Source: Bacillota bacterium
GTDB taxonomy: Bacteria > Bacillota > SHA-98 > UBA4971
DNA: 64,000 nt
Direction: 5' to 3'
Assembly: GCA_012842395.1 (NCBI GenBank)
Contig: DUSX01000004.1
Span: 1 to 64,000, forward strand
Shown here piece by piece: positions 36,690-45,498 of this stretch. How positions within the stretch are numbered: the first letter of the stretch is position 1; each line of letters opens with the position of its first letter. The notes under the pieces were generated by a model. It saw nothing but the letters and a program-made list of their open reading frames with translations. It ran no database searches and was not told the origin of the DNA. A program made the translations under genes and the position numbers.

Positions 36690-37281
36690 TGGCTTGAGGT
36701 CCGGCTGGTTTTCCCTGCGGTGCTCCCTCGCGTTGCCGCTCGGGCGGTTTCCCGTTTACGACCGCCTCCCGCGGTTGCCACAGCGGGCGGCCGGATTACC
36801 ACTTAGCGCACACTGCAATCCCCGGAATGCCCCACGTCTCCGGACAGTCTAGGAGTTTTCCTCGGCAGCTCCCACCATCTTCTAGCCTCTTTTGCAGTTG
36901 GGGTTTCATGCGGCAACGGGCCAGCCTCCTGGCCAGGAGGCACTTGCCCTGGTACCCGCAATCCCGCGCCCACCACTCAAGGCAGGCTACACTGCACCAA
37001 GCACGGTGTGTCTCGCACCTGCCCGCACCTAAGTGCAGGTTTACCCCCCGGCCGTGGCAGCCGGTCGGTGCCGTCTCACCACGGGGTCGGGTCTCCGCGA
37101 GGAGAGGGTCAACGCCCGCATGCCATTGCAGATCGCCCTCTCCTCTTAACCCCCAGCACCAGCCCCCGACTGGGCGTCGGCGGCCAGCACCAGGGACTTC
37201 ATCGATGTGCCCTCGACGGATTTTTAGGCCCGTCTTCAAAGATGGTGGTGCTGACTAGAATACTGCACCACCTGCCCTGGC
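36690..37281 (-). ncRNA. ole: OLE RNA (ornate, large, extremophilic)
   Basis: A gene-free stretch of about 670 bases between ispA and the OapA-like gene, exactly where OLE RNA is known in Firmicutes. It has its own promoter (37289-37317), giving a start near 37281. The sequence is rich in helix-forming arms, for example GCCTCCT/AGGAGGC (36924-36941, tetraloop GGCC) and the GTGGTG...CACCAC pair near its 5' end. Length from the start to the coding region fits the roughly 600-nucleotide OLE class. Boundaries are estimates: the 3' end is not marked by a terminator and the RNA may be cut from a longer transcript. Identification rests on synteny, length, structure and the adjacent OapA gene; no covariance search was possible. 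Confidence 0.85.
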
Positions 37282-37288
37282 AGAAATG

Positions 37289-37317
37289 ATTATAACATAG
37301 GCACTTCTTGCCTTCAA
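37289..37317 (-). promoter_or_regulatory. SigA promoter of the OLE RNA
   Basis: Read leftward: TTGAAG (37312-37317), a 17-base spacer, and a perfect TATAAT (37289-37294). The -35 overlaps the ispA stop codon. It is the strongest vegetative promoter I find in the window. Confidence 0.8.
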
Positions 37318-38297
37318 GCGACGCGGCCGCCGAGCGCCCGGGCGAGCGCGCACAGCTCGGCGGCTTCGCCCGCCGCGAATAGCGACAGCGCTTCCTCCGC
37401 CTGCGCCAGAAGCTCCTCGGCGTAGGCTCTTGCTGCCTCGGACCCCATCGCCCGCGGGAAGGTCAGCACGTTCCCCTCTTCGATATCGTCCAGATCATCG
37501 AACACCTGGAAGGCGCGGCCGACAAGGCTTCCGAAACGGGTCAGCGCCTCGAGCTCGTCGGGGAGCGCGGAGAGGGCGATCGCACCGCAGCGCACCGCAG
37601 CCCGTATGAGTGCCCCGGTCTTGAGGTCTGCGAGGCGCACCACTCGGTTCGCGAGCGTCACGTCACCGCCTCGCGGCGCCTGGGCCCTGTCGGTCGCACC
37701 CGGCGCGGCCTCCTCACTGCGGGGGTGCCCAGAGCGCTCCGCGGCATCACCGACGTCAATGGCCTGCCCGCCCGCCATGCCCAGGCTCCCCGCCGCACGC
37801 GCGAGCTCCCAGGCGGTGTTCGCCGCCGCTTCCGGGCCTATCAGGCTCCGGGATTCGTCCCCGGTGAGCACCTCAAATGCCAGCGGCAGAAGGGCGTCGC
37901 CCGCGAGGATGGCCAGCGCCTCTCCGAAAGCCTTGTGTACCGTAGGACGGCCGCGCCTGAAGTCGTCGTCATCCATCGCCGGAAGATCGTCGTGGATAAG
38001 CGAATACGAGTGAACGAGCTCAACCGCGACCGCACAAGGCATGGCGCGCCGCACGGCCATCTCATCCCAGTCGTCGCGACGAGTGCATGCCGCCGCGCTT
38101 CCGAGGGCTGCGCTGTGCCTCCGCCCCACTGCGAGGGCCGCGCCGAGCGTCAGGAGCGGTCGTATTCGCTTCCCCCCGGGAAAGACCGCGTACCTCATGG
38201 CCCTGTGAAGCCCGACGGGGGCGGCCGTCTCAGGAGGCAGCGTGCGCTCGAGGGCCTCGTTCACGAGCTCTCTCATCCTGTGCGTCCAGTCGTTCAT
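37314..38297 (-). CDS. ispA: Farnesyl/geranylgeranyl diphosphate synthase
   Basis: A 327-residue polyprenyl synthase. The first Asp-rich motif is in SLIHDDLPAMDDDDFRRG and the second in FQVFDDLDDIEEG; FPGGKRIRPLL is the diphosphate-binding block. It extends DMAPP with IPP units. Two extra low-complexity inserts are visible relative to relatives: near residues 65-78 (CTRRDDWDE) and a Pro/Gly-rich stretch before LANRVVRLADLKTGALI. The ATG at 38297 overlaps the xseB stop (ATGA). Confidence 0.93.
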   Translation of the reverse strand: MNDWTHRMRELVNEALERTLPPETAAPVGLHRAMRYAVFPGGKRIRPLLTLGAALAVGRRHSAALGSAAACTRRDDWDEMAVRRAMPCAVAVELVHSYSLIHDDLPAMDDDDFRRGRPTVHKAFGEALAILAGDALLPLAFEVLTGDESRSLIGPEAAANTAWELARAAGSLGMAGGQAIDVGDAAERSGHPRSEEAAPGATDRAQAPRGGDVTLANRVVRLADLKTGALIRAAVRCGAIALSALPDELEALTRFGSLVGRAFQVFDDLDDIEEGNVLTFPRAMGSEAARAYAEELLAQAEEALSLFAAGEAAELCALARALGGRVA

Positions 38298-38542
38298 CCC
38301 GCATCTTCCTCGAGACGGAATGGCTCGGTGACGAGCTCGCCGCCTTTCGTCTCCACAAGCTTCGCGATCCTTGTTTCCGCTTCGTCTAGCTTCTTCCGGC
38401 ACATCTTCACGAGTGACATGCCTTTCTCGAAAGCCTCGAGAGACTCCTCCAGCGTGAGCTCGCCGCCTTCCAGGCGCGACACCGTCTCCTCGAGCTCCTC
38501 CATGGCCTTCTCGAAGTCAATCTTCGTCCCCTCGTCTCCCAT
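38294..38542 (-). CDS. xseB: Exodeoxyribonuclease VII small subunit
   Basis: An 82-residue XseB with the core FEKAMEELEETVSRLEGGEL and LEESLEAFEKGMSLV, predicted helical hairpin. It overlaps the 3' end of xseA by 26 bases and ispA by 4, so all three are coupled. Confidence 0.95.
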   Translation of the reverse strand: MGDEGTKIDFEKAMEELEETVSRLEGGELTLEESLEAFEKGMSLVKMCRKKLDEAETRIAKLVETKGGELVTEPFRLEEDAG

Positions 38543-39755
38543 TGGGGCCTCCCTCCTTGACCGTGGTCACGACGCACTCAACGCTTCCGTCGGCAAGCAG
38601 CACTTCGACCCCGTCGCCTTCCGCGACGCTCCTCACACCGCGGACGACGCGCCTCTCTGGAAGGGTCCTGACCACAGCGTAACCGCGCGCGAGCGTGCCC
38701 AGCGGGCTCAACACATCGAGCCGCGCCGCGAGCGCTCCGAACACCTCTCGCTTTTCGGCGAGCCTCCGCGCAATGGCTGCGACCGCCCTCTGGTGCGCGT
38801 CACCCAGCCTCTGCCGGTGGTCTCTCGTTATGTCTTGAGGAAACCTGAAGACGTGAGACCGGGCGACGCGCTCGAACCACTCTCTGTGCCGGCGCACCTC
38901 TGCCTTCGCCGCGGCCTCCAGGCGCAACGAAAGTTGAAGGAGCGCCTGTCTTGTCTCGGCCAGGTCGGGAACGGCCATTTCGGCGGCGGCCGAAGGAGTA
39001 GGCGCCCGACGGTCTGCCACGAAGTCTGCGATGGTGAAATCTGTCTCATGGCCTACGGCGGATATCACAGGAACCTTGCAGCCTGCGATGGCCCGGGCGA
39101 CTCTTTCGTCGTTGAACGCCCAGAGGTCCTCTATGGAGCCGCCGCCCCGTCCCACGATGACCACGTCGATGAGCGCGGAGGCGCGGTTCACGAGCTCGAG
39201 GGCCTTGACTATGCTTTCTGGGGCTTCGTCCCCCTGCACCTGAGCGGGCACCACAAGCACCGTGGTGCCTGGCGCTCTGCGGCTTATCACGGTGATGACA
39301 TCACGCACTGCGGCGCCGGTGGGAGATGTCACGACCCCAACGACCGACGGGAACCTCGGCAGCGGTCGCTTTCTCGAGGCATCTAGGAGGCCTTCCACAG
39401 CGAGTTTCTCGCGTAGTTGCAGGAACGCGAGGTACAGCGACCCGGTGCCAGCGGGCATCATGTCTTCCACATAGAGCTGCACATCGCCGGCTTTTTCGTA
39501 TACGCCCACCGAGCCGAACGCGAATACGAGCATTCCGTCGGCGGGCATGAACTTGAGACGGGCGTTGTTTCCGCGAAACATCACGCACCGAAGCCTTGCG
39601 GAAGCGTCCTTGAGGCTGAAGTACATGTGCCCCGATGTGTGATAGGTGAAATTGGAGATCTCGCCGCGCACCCAGATACCTGAAAGGGCCTCGTCGCCTT
39701 CGACGATCTGCTTTATGTGCCTGTTGACATCGGAGACAGAATAGATAGAGAGCAT
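38517..39755 (-). CDS. xseA: Exodeoxyribonuclease VII large subunit
   Basis: A 412-residue XseA. The N-terminal OB fold begins YSVSDVNRHIKQIVEGDEAL and has WVRGEISNF; the nuclease core includes GVVTSPTGAAVRDVI, VGRGGGSIEDLWAFNDE and SAVGHETDFTIADFVADRRAPTPSAAAE. The C-terminal part is coiled coil. It degrades single-stranded DNA to acid-soluble oligomers. The ATG at 39755 has AAGGTG 6 bases upstream; the longer open frame is not protein-like. Confidence 0.95.
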   Translation of the reverse strand: MLSIYSVSDVNRHIKQIVEGDEALSGIWVRGEISNFTYHTSGHMYFSLKDASARLRCVMFRGNNARLKFMPADGMLVFAFGSVGVYEKAGDVQLYVEDMMPAGTGSLYLAFLQLREKLAVEGLLDASRKRPLPRFPSVVGVVTSPTGAAVRDVITVISRRAPGTTVLVVPAQVQGDEAPESIVKALELVNRASALIDVVIVGRGGGSIEDLWAFNDERVARAIAGCKVPVISAVGHETDFTIADFVADRRAPTPSAAAEMAVPDLAETRQALLQLSLRLEAAAKAEVRRHREWFERVARSHVFRFPQDITRDHRQRLGDAHQRAVAAIARRLAEKREVFGALAARLDVLSPLGTLARGYAVVRTLPERRVVRGVRSVAEGDGVEVLLADGSVECVVTTVKEGGPNGRRGDED

Positions 39756-40061
39756 GGCAGCACCTTCACACAACGTTCTGCGGACCTTCCAGGCGCGGGA
39801 CGCGGGCTTGCCAGGTAGATCGTCACAAGTTCGCGCTGCCCCGCCTTTCAGCGTGCAGGTCAGGGCGCAAGCGCTGCCCACGATCGCCATCCTTGCCTTG
39901 AGGGCACGGCGCGCCCGCGGCGCGCCTCGGTAGAATCCGCCGTGAGGGCCGGCCGACCAGTTCCCGAGCGCCCCGTCGTGCAAAGACCGACAGCCCACAG
40001 CCCCAGCACCCCTGGGAAGAGGCGACAAGTCGCGGCGTCACGCTTGGAGAGCCGACAAGGC
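39756..40061. other. Intergenic gap between nusB and xseA with a repeat copy
   Basis: 306 bases without a supported gene. folD, which sits between nusB and xseA in Bacillus, is absent. The right part (39970-40047) is a diverged copy of the dispersed repeat. Confidence 0.6.
39970..40047 (-). repeat. Dispersed intergenic repeat, diverged copy 5
   Basis: Plus strand starts GCCCCGTCGTGCAAAGACCG, sharing the invariant 14-base core GCCCCGTCGTGCAA with copies 1 and 2, and continues with recognisable similarity (CCCCAGCACCCC, GAAGAGGCGA, GGCGTCACGCTTGG) through the length of the unit, with a few small insertions. Orientation is the same as copy 2. Confidence 0.6.
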
Positions 40062-40496
40062 TTACTCAGGAGAGTTACCGGGGCTTGCCGCCGTTTCCCG
40101 GGCGAGCCTTCCCAGAATGCCGTTGACGAACTTGCCCGACTCCTCGTCACCGAATTTCTTCGCAAGAGCCACGGCCTCATTGATGGCCGCCGCCACCGGG
40201 ACGTCGTCCAGATGGAGGATCTCGTACACGGCGAGCCGCAAGAGGTTGCGGTCGACGGCGCCCATGCGGTCGAGCGTCCACCCGATCGCCAGCTTCGATA
40301 TGATCGCGTCGATTTCCGCTTTGCGCTCGACGACCCCGGACACCGCCCTTCGCACGTAATCAAGGCTTCGCTCATCCACTCGCCTGCCGTTCGTGGCGGC
40401 ATGGATAGCCGGCTCCATCGCCGCCCGGCCCACGTCCATCTGGAAGAGCGCGATGAACGCGGCCTCACGCGCCTCTCTTCTGGTCAAACCTCTCAC
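40062..40496 (-). CDS. nusB: Transcription antitermination factor NusB
   Basis: A 144-residue all-helical NusB: TRREAREAAFIALFQMDVG at the N terminus and the C-terminal VPVAAAINEAVALAKKFGDEESGKFVNGILGRL, typical of the family. It binds boxA RNA with NusE in rRNA antitermination. Start (GTG at 40496) lacks a strong ribosome binding site, so a nearby TTG is possible. Confidence 0.95.
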   Translation of the reverse strand: MRGLTRREAREAAFIALFQMDVGRAAMEPAIHAATNGRRVDERSLDYVRRAVSGVVERKAEIDAIISKLAIGWTLDRMGAVDRNLLRLAVYEILHLDDVPVAAAINEAVALAKKFGDEESGKFVNGILGRLARETAASPGNSPE

Positions 40497-40555
40497 CTCA
40501 CGCAGCCCGCGCCGCGCCTTTACGAAAGCGTTGCGGCGCCCCCCTGACTTTGGAA

Positions 40556-40573
40556 GGGGCTGCCGGCAGCCCC
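40556..40573. repeat. Perfect 18-bp palindrome upstream of nusB
   Basis: GGGGCTGCCGGCAGCCCC is self-complementary with no loop, in the 126-base gap between the DUF2273 gene and nusB. It could be an operator for a dimeric regulator or part of an RNA hairpin. No U-tract follows. Confidence 0.5.
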
Positions 40574-40622
40574 TCCTCGCTCGCGCACAGGAGCCCTTGT
40601 CGCAGCTCCCGCCCGGTTCCGC

Positions 40623-40853
40623 TCAGCGATCCTGAGGCGGCAGAAGATCTCCGAGGATGTCCCTGATGCTCCTGCGACTGTCGATATACCGGCCGATAAG
40701 GTAGCCTGCGGCTACACAGCCCACAAGATAGAGGCCGGCAATGGGGCTGAAGAGGATCATCACCCATCCGACAATGAAACCGAATATCGACCCGAACACC
40801 TTCCCCGGGTGTTCGAGGGCAATGCGCAGCATCTCCCTGACCTCGGGACGCAT
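40623..40853 (-). CDS. DUF2273 small membrane protein
   Basis: A 76-residue protein with two membrane segments (FGSIFGFIVGWVMILFSP and IAGLYLVGCVAAGYLIGRYI). The pattern H-P-G-K near the N terminus and the position next to Asp23 and AmaP genes identify the DUF2273 family, thought to act with Asp23 proteins at the membrane. ATG at 40853, with a TTG one codon earlier. Confidence 0.85.
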   Translation of the reverse strand: MRPEVREMLRIALEHPGKVFGSIFGFIVGWVMILFSPIAGLYLVGCVAAGYLIGRYIDSRRSIRDILGDLLPPQDR

Positions 40854-40874
40854 CAACCTGCCCCCTTTCTCCGG

Positions 40875-41420
40875 CTACACTACTCTCGGGGTCTTCTGCT
40901 CGTGGCCGATGTTTCTCACGTTCACGGACACCTTTGACACGTCCACCCCGACCGTGTCGCCGATGTAGCGCGCGAGCTTCGCCTGGATCTGCTCGGCCAC
41001 GGACGGAATGGAGATGTCGGGGCTTACAGTGACTGATACGAATATCTCCAGTTCTTCGCCGGATAAGTCGACCACGGTGTCAACGTCTTGAATCCCCGGT
41101 ACCTCCCTCGCCGCCCGCCGGACGAGCGCTTCAACGGCGGTTTGTGCGATCCTGACCTCGCCGAGGCTTGTCCCACGGATGATCGGCCTGCGCCGCCCGC
41201 GGCCCCGGGTGGCAAGCCACATGAGGTAGAGTCCCAGGGCAGCGACGATGGCGGCGCCCACGACTACCACCGGACGCAGGCTGCCGAAAGGCCCAGTGAG
41301 GAAGACATCAGTGAAGAGCCTTGTAGGGTTTGGCCCGAAAGCCATCATCAGGAATACCAGGCCTGTCCCAATCATCACAAGGGACGAAGCAAACACGACG
41401 ACTCGGTCGTAGAATCTCAT
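40875..41420 (-). CDS. amaP: Alkaline shock response membrane anchor AmaP
   Basis: A 181-residue protein with two N-terminal membrane segments (about 10-30 and 48-68) and a C-terminal Asp23-like domain. AmaP anchors Asp23 to the membrane. The ATG at 41420 (MRFYDRVVVF) matches the family; AAAGGAG lies upstream at a rather long spacing, and a GTG at 41441 is the alternative. Confidence 0.88.
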   Translation of the reverse strand: MRFYDRVVVFASSLVMIGTGLVFLMMAFGPNPTRLFTDVFLTGPFGSLRPVVVVGAAIVAALGLYLMWLATRGRGRRRPIIRGTSLGEVRIAQTAVEALVRRAAREVPGIQDVDTVVDLSGEELEIFVSVTVSPDISIPSVAEQIQAKLARYIGDTVGVDVSKVSVNVRNIGHEQKTPRVV

Positions 41421-41449
41421 GGTGGAAGCTGCTCCTTTCACCTTCCTGG

Positions 41450-41869
41450 TCAGCGCACCCTCGCAGTCTCCTGTTTCTCCTCGTGCGGGAAGCTCACCCC
41501 TTGCACGTGAACGTTAACCTCCACGACCTCGCGCCCGGTCATGCTCTCGATGGCCCTCTTCACGTTCTGTTGCACTTTCCAGGCGACATCGGGGATTCGC
41601 ACCCCGTAATTGACCACGACGAAGAGGTCAACGGCCGCCTCCTTCTCGCCGACCTCCACCTTCACCCCTTTGGACAGGTTCCGGCGCCCGAGCAGCTCGG
41701 CTATGCCTCCAGTGATGCCGCCGCTCATGCCGGCTATCCCCTCCACCTCGGTTGCGGCGAGGCCGGCGATCACTCCCACGACCTCGCTTGCTATCTTGAT
41801 ATTCCCGAGGCTCTCATGACTATCGTGCGAGCGAGTATCGTCATAATACTGCAGGTCGCCCGGCTGCAT
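41450..41869 (-). CDS. Asp23/Gls24 envelope stress response protein
   Basis: A 139-residue Asp23 family protein: GNIKIASEVVGVIAGLAATEVEGIAGMSGG, then LFVVVNYGVRIPDVAWKVQQNVKRAIESMTG and VNVHVQGV. It forms membrane-associated assemblies under envelope stress. The ATG has AAGGAGG 10 bases upstream. It is followed by amaP and DUF2273, a recurrent trio. Confidence 0.93.
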   Translation of the reverse strand: MQPGDLQYYDDTRSHDSHESLGNIKIASEVVGVIAGLAATEVEGIAGMSGGITGGIAELLGRRNLSKGVKVEVGEKEAAVDLFVVVNYGVRIPDVAWKVQQNVKRAIESMTGREVVEVNVHVQGVSFPHEEKQETARVR

Positions 41870-41906
41870 GGCATCTTGGCCCTCCTTCCGGCCGCATTAT
41901 ACCTTT

Positions 41907-43292
41907 TCATGCCTGCCTTGACAAATCAGCGGAGTTCCCGGCGGCAACGGCCAGAACGTCATCGTTACAATAGATCTCAGCTTCGCGGAACCGGGAGCTC
42001 CTTATGAGCCTTCGCTGGAACGCGACGTTCGTGCAAATGCCCTCTATCTCGATCTCCTCGAGCGCCCTCGACATCCTCTCGATGGCCTCAGCGCGGTCGC
42101 GGCCCCACACAGCCACTTTTGCGATGAGCGAATCATAGTAAGGCGGCACGGTGCATCCCGCGAAAAGCGCGGTATCCACCCTCACCCCGGGCCCTCCGGG
42201 GATAACGACCGAGGACACGCGCCCGGGCGATGGCATGAAGCTCCGCGAAGGATCTTCCGCGTTGATCCTGCACTCGATGGCGTGGCCCGAGAGAACGATG
42301 TCGTTTTGAGTGACCGCGATGGACTCGCCCGCGGCTATCATGAACTGCGCCTTAACGATGTCGATGCCTGTCACGAGCTCCGTCACGGGGTGTTCCACCT
42401 GCACCCTCGTGTTCATCTCCATGAAGTAGAACGCCCCGGTGGAATCCACGAGGAACTCCATGGTGCCGGCGTTGGTGTAACCGACGGCGAGCGCGCCCCG
42501 CACGGCCGCGTCGCCTATCGCCTTTCTCATCCTGTCGTCCACCACCGGCGACGGCGACTCCTCTATCAGCTTCTGATGCTTTCTTTGCACCGAGCAGTCG
42601 CGTTCGCCGAGATGGATCGCGTGTCCGTCCTCATCCACGAGTAGCTGCACTTCGACGTGTCTCGGGCGGTCGAGGATCTTCTCGAGATATACTCCCGCCA
42701 CGCCGAACGCGGCCTCGGCCTCGGCTTGCGCGAACCTAATGGCGGTCACAAGCTCTTGCCTACTGGACGCGGCGCGCATTCCCTTCCCGCCGCCACCTGC
42801 AGCGGCTTTCACCATCACCGGAAACCCGTATTCGTCCGCAAATGCAAGGGCCTCTTTCTCGTCCTGTATGACTCCTGACGTGCCGGGGATCACAGGCAGC
42901 CCGGCTGCAGCCATCGCCCGCTTGGCCTCCGCCTTGTCACCCATGACGTTCATCACTCGGGCGCTGGGGCCTATGAATTTCAAGCCGTGAGACTCGCAGA
43001 TCTCGGCGAAATACGGGTTCTCAGCCAGAAACCCGTAGCCCGGATGGATCGCATCCGCTCCGGAAAGCATCGCCGCGCTGATGATGTTGGGTATGTTGAG
43101 GTAACTCTGGGTGCTGGGCCCGGGCCCGATACAATAAGCCTCGTCAGCCAACTTGGTCGCAAGCGACCCGCGATCGGCCTCCGAGTACACTGCCACGGTC
43201 TTTATGCCAAGCTCCTTAGCAGCCCTGATGATTCTGACAGCAACCTCGCCTCTGTTCGCCACGAGGACCTTTGTAATGGCAAGCTCCGACAC
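41907..43292 (-). CDS. accC: Biotin carboxylase subunit of acetyl-CoA carboxylase
   Basis: A 461-residue ATP-grasp enzyme. [22 protein letters not shown] at the start, the glycine-rich [27 protein letters not shown] and the [14 protein letters not shown] catalytic block are intact. It carboxylates the biotin on AccB for malonyl-CoA and fatty acid synthesis. GTG start at 43292 with GGGAGG 7 bases upstream. Confidence 0.97.
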   Translation of the reverse strand: MSELAITKVLVANRGEVAVRIIRAAKELGIKTVAVYSEADRGSLATKLADEAYCIGPGPSTQSYLNIPNIISAAMLSGADAIHPGYGFLAENPYFAEICESHGLKFIGPSARVMNVMGDKAEAKRAMAAAGLPVIPGTSGVIQDEKEALAFADEYGFPVMVKAAAGGGGKGMRAASSRQELVTAIRFAQAEAEAAFGVAGVYLEKILDRPRHVEVQLLVDEDGHAIHLGERDCSVQRKHQKLIEESPSPVVDDRMRKAIGDAAVRGALAVGYTNAGTMEFLVDSTGAFYFMEMNTRVQVEHPVTELVTGIDIVKAQFMIAAGESIAVTQNDIVLSGHAIECRINAEDPSRSFMPSPGRVSSVVIPGGPGVRVDTALFAGCTVPPYYDSLIAKVAVWGRDRAEAIERMSRALEEIEIEGICTNVAFQRRLIRSSRFREAEIYCNDDVLAVAAGNSADLSRQA

Positions 43293-43403
43293 GCTGTACC
43301 TCCCGCAACCTCCGCTTCAGCATCCATGAATGATGCGTCCTCTACGATATGAACCAGGTACGACATGAGCCAGGCCGCAACAGCCTCAAGGCTTGCCCTG
43401 GCC

Positions 43404-43991
43404 TCAGAGGGTCTCGAGGACGAATAGGGGCTGGCCGTATTCCACGGGCTCCGCGTTTTCCACAAGGATCTCCAGGACCCTTCCCCTCACCTCGGCCTGT
43501 ATCTCATTCATGATCTTCATGGCCTCGATTATACACACCACCTGCCCCGGGGAGACCGTATCTCCGATCTCGACGTAAGGGTCGGCGTCGGGCGCGGGGG
43601 CCCTGTAAAACGTGCCTACCATGGGGGCGGTGATCGTGATGCGGTTCTCCCGCGCTGTCACCTCGCCTTTGGGTTCCGGCGCGGCCTTGGCGCGCGGCGG
43701 TTCCTCCTCCGGCAACGCCTCCACGAGGCCGACCACCTCCGGAGCCCGCTTCACGGTCACCATGCCGTCTGCCTTCCGCAACTTCAGGGACATCCCGTCC
43801 GCTGTGATCTCTATCTCTGCGATGTCGTGCGCGTTCATTATCCTCGCGAGCCCGGCGATCTCACGTCGCAGTTCTCTGAGTTCCAACTCCTGCAGCCTGC
43901 CTTCCCTGAAACTGGATGAATATCCGCGTTCATAGCCTTCCCGGCGATTGGAACCACTAACCATAGCAACAGCGCCGGGACTTCGGGTCAT
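43404..43991 (-). CDS. accB: Biotin carboxyl carrier protein
   Basis: A 195-residue AccB. The C-terminal biotinyl domain contains [11 protein letters not shown], whose lysine in AMKIM is biotinylated; the N-terminal part contains [20 protein letters not shown], followed by an acidic/proline linker. It is 30-40 residues longer than usual because of an N-terminal Arg/Ser-rich stretch, so the true start may be further in. Pairs with accC downstream. Confidence 0.95.
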   Translation of the reverse strand: MTRSPGAVAMVSGSNRREGYERGYSSSFREGRLQELELRELRREIAGLARIMNAHDIAEIEITADGMSLKLRKADGMVTVKRAPEVVGLVEALPEEEPPRAKAAPEPKGEVTARENRITITAPMVGTFYRAPAPDADPYVEIGDTVSPGQVVCIIEAMKIMNEIQAEVRGRVLEILVENAEPVEYGQPLFVLETL

Positions 43992-44164
43992 GCCTTGCTA
44001 TATTCACCACAAGTGCCTCGTTTCCTTCTTCCCTTGGCCGCCGGGCGGGCACTTAGCTGGTTTGGCTCGAGCGGTGGTGAACGCCGCGCACGTCGCGTGC
44101 CGGCATCGCGGGCAACTCGCCCTTCAGATAGCGCGGGTCCGGCCTCCTGTTGTCGCACCTCCAC

Positions 44165-44797
44165 TTAGTCCGTGCGCTCGATTATGGTTATGTTGGCGAG
44201 GTCGACCCCGAGGCACCTTGCCACGATGTCTCCGATTTGTTCCGCATCGGCGCGCGTGAGTTCCGGTCCGGAGACCACCACGTCGCACGCGTCCCCGCGA
44301 ACGAACACCAGCGCATCCTTGTAGCCTCTCGCTCTTATGAGCGCCTCCGCCTCTGCTTCAGCTTCGGTTCTCTTTGAGAGATCCACGAGCTCGGTGCTTG
44401 CCGCGGCCCGAGCTTCCTCGGACGTGTTCTCGTCTGCCACGATCTGTTGGAGCATCTCGATATTCTTTGAGCGCGTGCGGGTCCGCTCCAGCCTGTACTC
44501 CGCGAAGAAGTCCTCGCCCGTCGCTTCCGGGATCTCGTCCTGGGTGGCCGCGCCACCGCTCGTCGACCTAGCGCCCAGTTCATCGGCGGGCGTGCTGGAT
44601 GCCGCTGTCCCGGCTGGCGTCTCGCCCTTTGGCGTCCCGGTGCCACCGGCGGCAACGGGACGCGCCTGATCGTCTGTCGTGAGCTGGGCTTGGGTGTCAG
44701 CGACCGGGCTTCCAACGTTCCTCGTACCGATCAACACCCCGAGAACGACCGCGATGACCACCATCAGCGCGAAGCCAGATCTCGCCCTGTCTTTCAT
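44165..44797 (-). CDS. spoIIIAH: Stage III sporulation protein AH
   Basis: A 210-residue bitopic protein: one N-terminal membrane segment (SGFALMVVIAVVLGVLIG), a Pro/Thr/Ala-rich spacer and a C-terminal ring-forming domain (EDFFAEYRLERTRTRSKNIEMLQQIVAD...) of the YscJ/FliF-like type. SpoIIIAH in the mother cell membrane meets SpoIIQ from the forespore to form the feeding channel. ATG at 44797 with AGGTGG 5 bases upstream; a GTG three codons earlier is possible. Confidence 0.92.
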   Translation of the reverse strand: MKDRARSGFALMVVIAVVLGVLIGTRNVGSPVADTQAQLTTDDQARPVAAGGTGTPKGETPAGTAASSTPADELGARSTSGGAATQDEIPEATGEDFFAEYRLERTRTRSKNIEMLQQIVADENTSEEARAAASTELVDLSKRTEAEAEAEALIRARGYKDALVFVRGDACDVVVSGPELTRADAEQIGDIVARCLGVDLANITIIERTD

Positions 44798-44806
44798 GAA
44801 TGCCAC

Positions 44807-45478
44807 CTACCTCTGCCTGGGAAGTACCGCAACCTTGTGGGGCGGTATGTCGAGGACGGTCGCAACCGCCTCAGTGAGGGCGCTCCTTACGCGGGCGTCA
44901 CTCGCGCCGTCCGACACCACGAGCACGCCCTGGACCCGCGGTTCGAGCACGTTGCGAACTACCGGGACAGCGTACCCTGTTCCCCGCTCCTGTGTTGTGA
45001 CCACTTCGCCGCTGGTCCTCACCTCTGTGGTCTCTCTCTTCACGCCGGAGGAGTCCTGTTCTGTGGTGCTGCTTTCCTCGCGGGTGGCGTTCTCAGCATA
45101 CTCATACATGCGACCGGTCGCAAACGTCAGCTTCACGCTCACCCTGCCTGCGCCCTCGACCTGGCGAAGGATCTCCTCGAGCGCACGTTCCAAGGACGAC
45201 TCCTGTGACCCAATTGCGTCGGGTGTGTCGTACGCGGCCGACCCAGATCCCGCGGCGACAGGTGTCGCACCGCGTGTCACGTCAGTGCGCGGTGTGCCCG
45301 GCGTGGTAGACGGGCCCTGGAACCTCGACGAGAAACCGATGAGCAGCAGGAGGACGCCGACGAGGCCGGCAAGGACGAGCCACGCGATCCTCCGGATTTG
45401 CGGCGGCTTGAGACCGCTGCCCTCGTCGGATCTGCCTTCGAGCAGTTTTGCGATCAAGTCCGCAATGGTCTGCGTCAT
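44807..45478 (-). CDS. spoIIIAG: Stage III sporulation protein AG
   Basis: A 223-residue SpoIIIAG: one membrane segment (about 32-50), a flexible spacer, then the secretin-like ring domain (SSLERALEEILRQVEGAGRVSVKLTF ... VQGVLVVSDGASDARVRSALTEAVATVLDIPPHKVAVLP). It builds the large ring of the feeding channel. ATG with GAGGTG 9 bases upstream. Confidence 0.93.
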   Translation of the reverse strand: MTQTIADLIAKLLEGRSDEGSGLKPPQIRRIAWLVLAGLVGVLLLLIGFSSRFQGPSTTPGTPRTDVTRGATPVAAGSGSAAYDTPDAIGSQESSLERALEEILRQVEGAGRVSVKLTFATGRMYEYAENATREESSTTEQDSSGVKRETTEVRTSGEVVTTQERGTGYAVPVVRNVLEPRVQGVLVVSDGASDARVRSALTEAVATVLDIPPHKVAVLPRQR

Positions 45479-45498
45479 TTCGGATCACCTCGCATGGC

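Noticed and set aside
36796-37239. 147-codon Cys/Trp-rich minus-strand ORF between ispA and the OapA-like gene
   Set aside because: It lies inside the OLE RNA, has no ribosome binding site, and its odd composition follows from structured RNA sequence.
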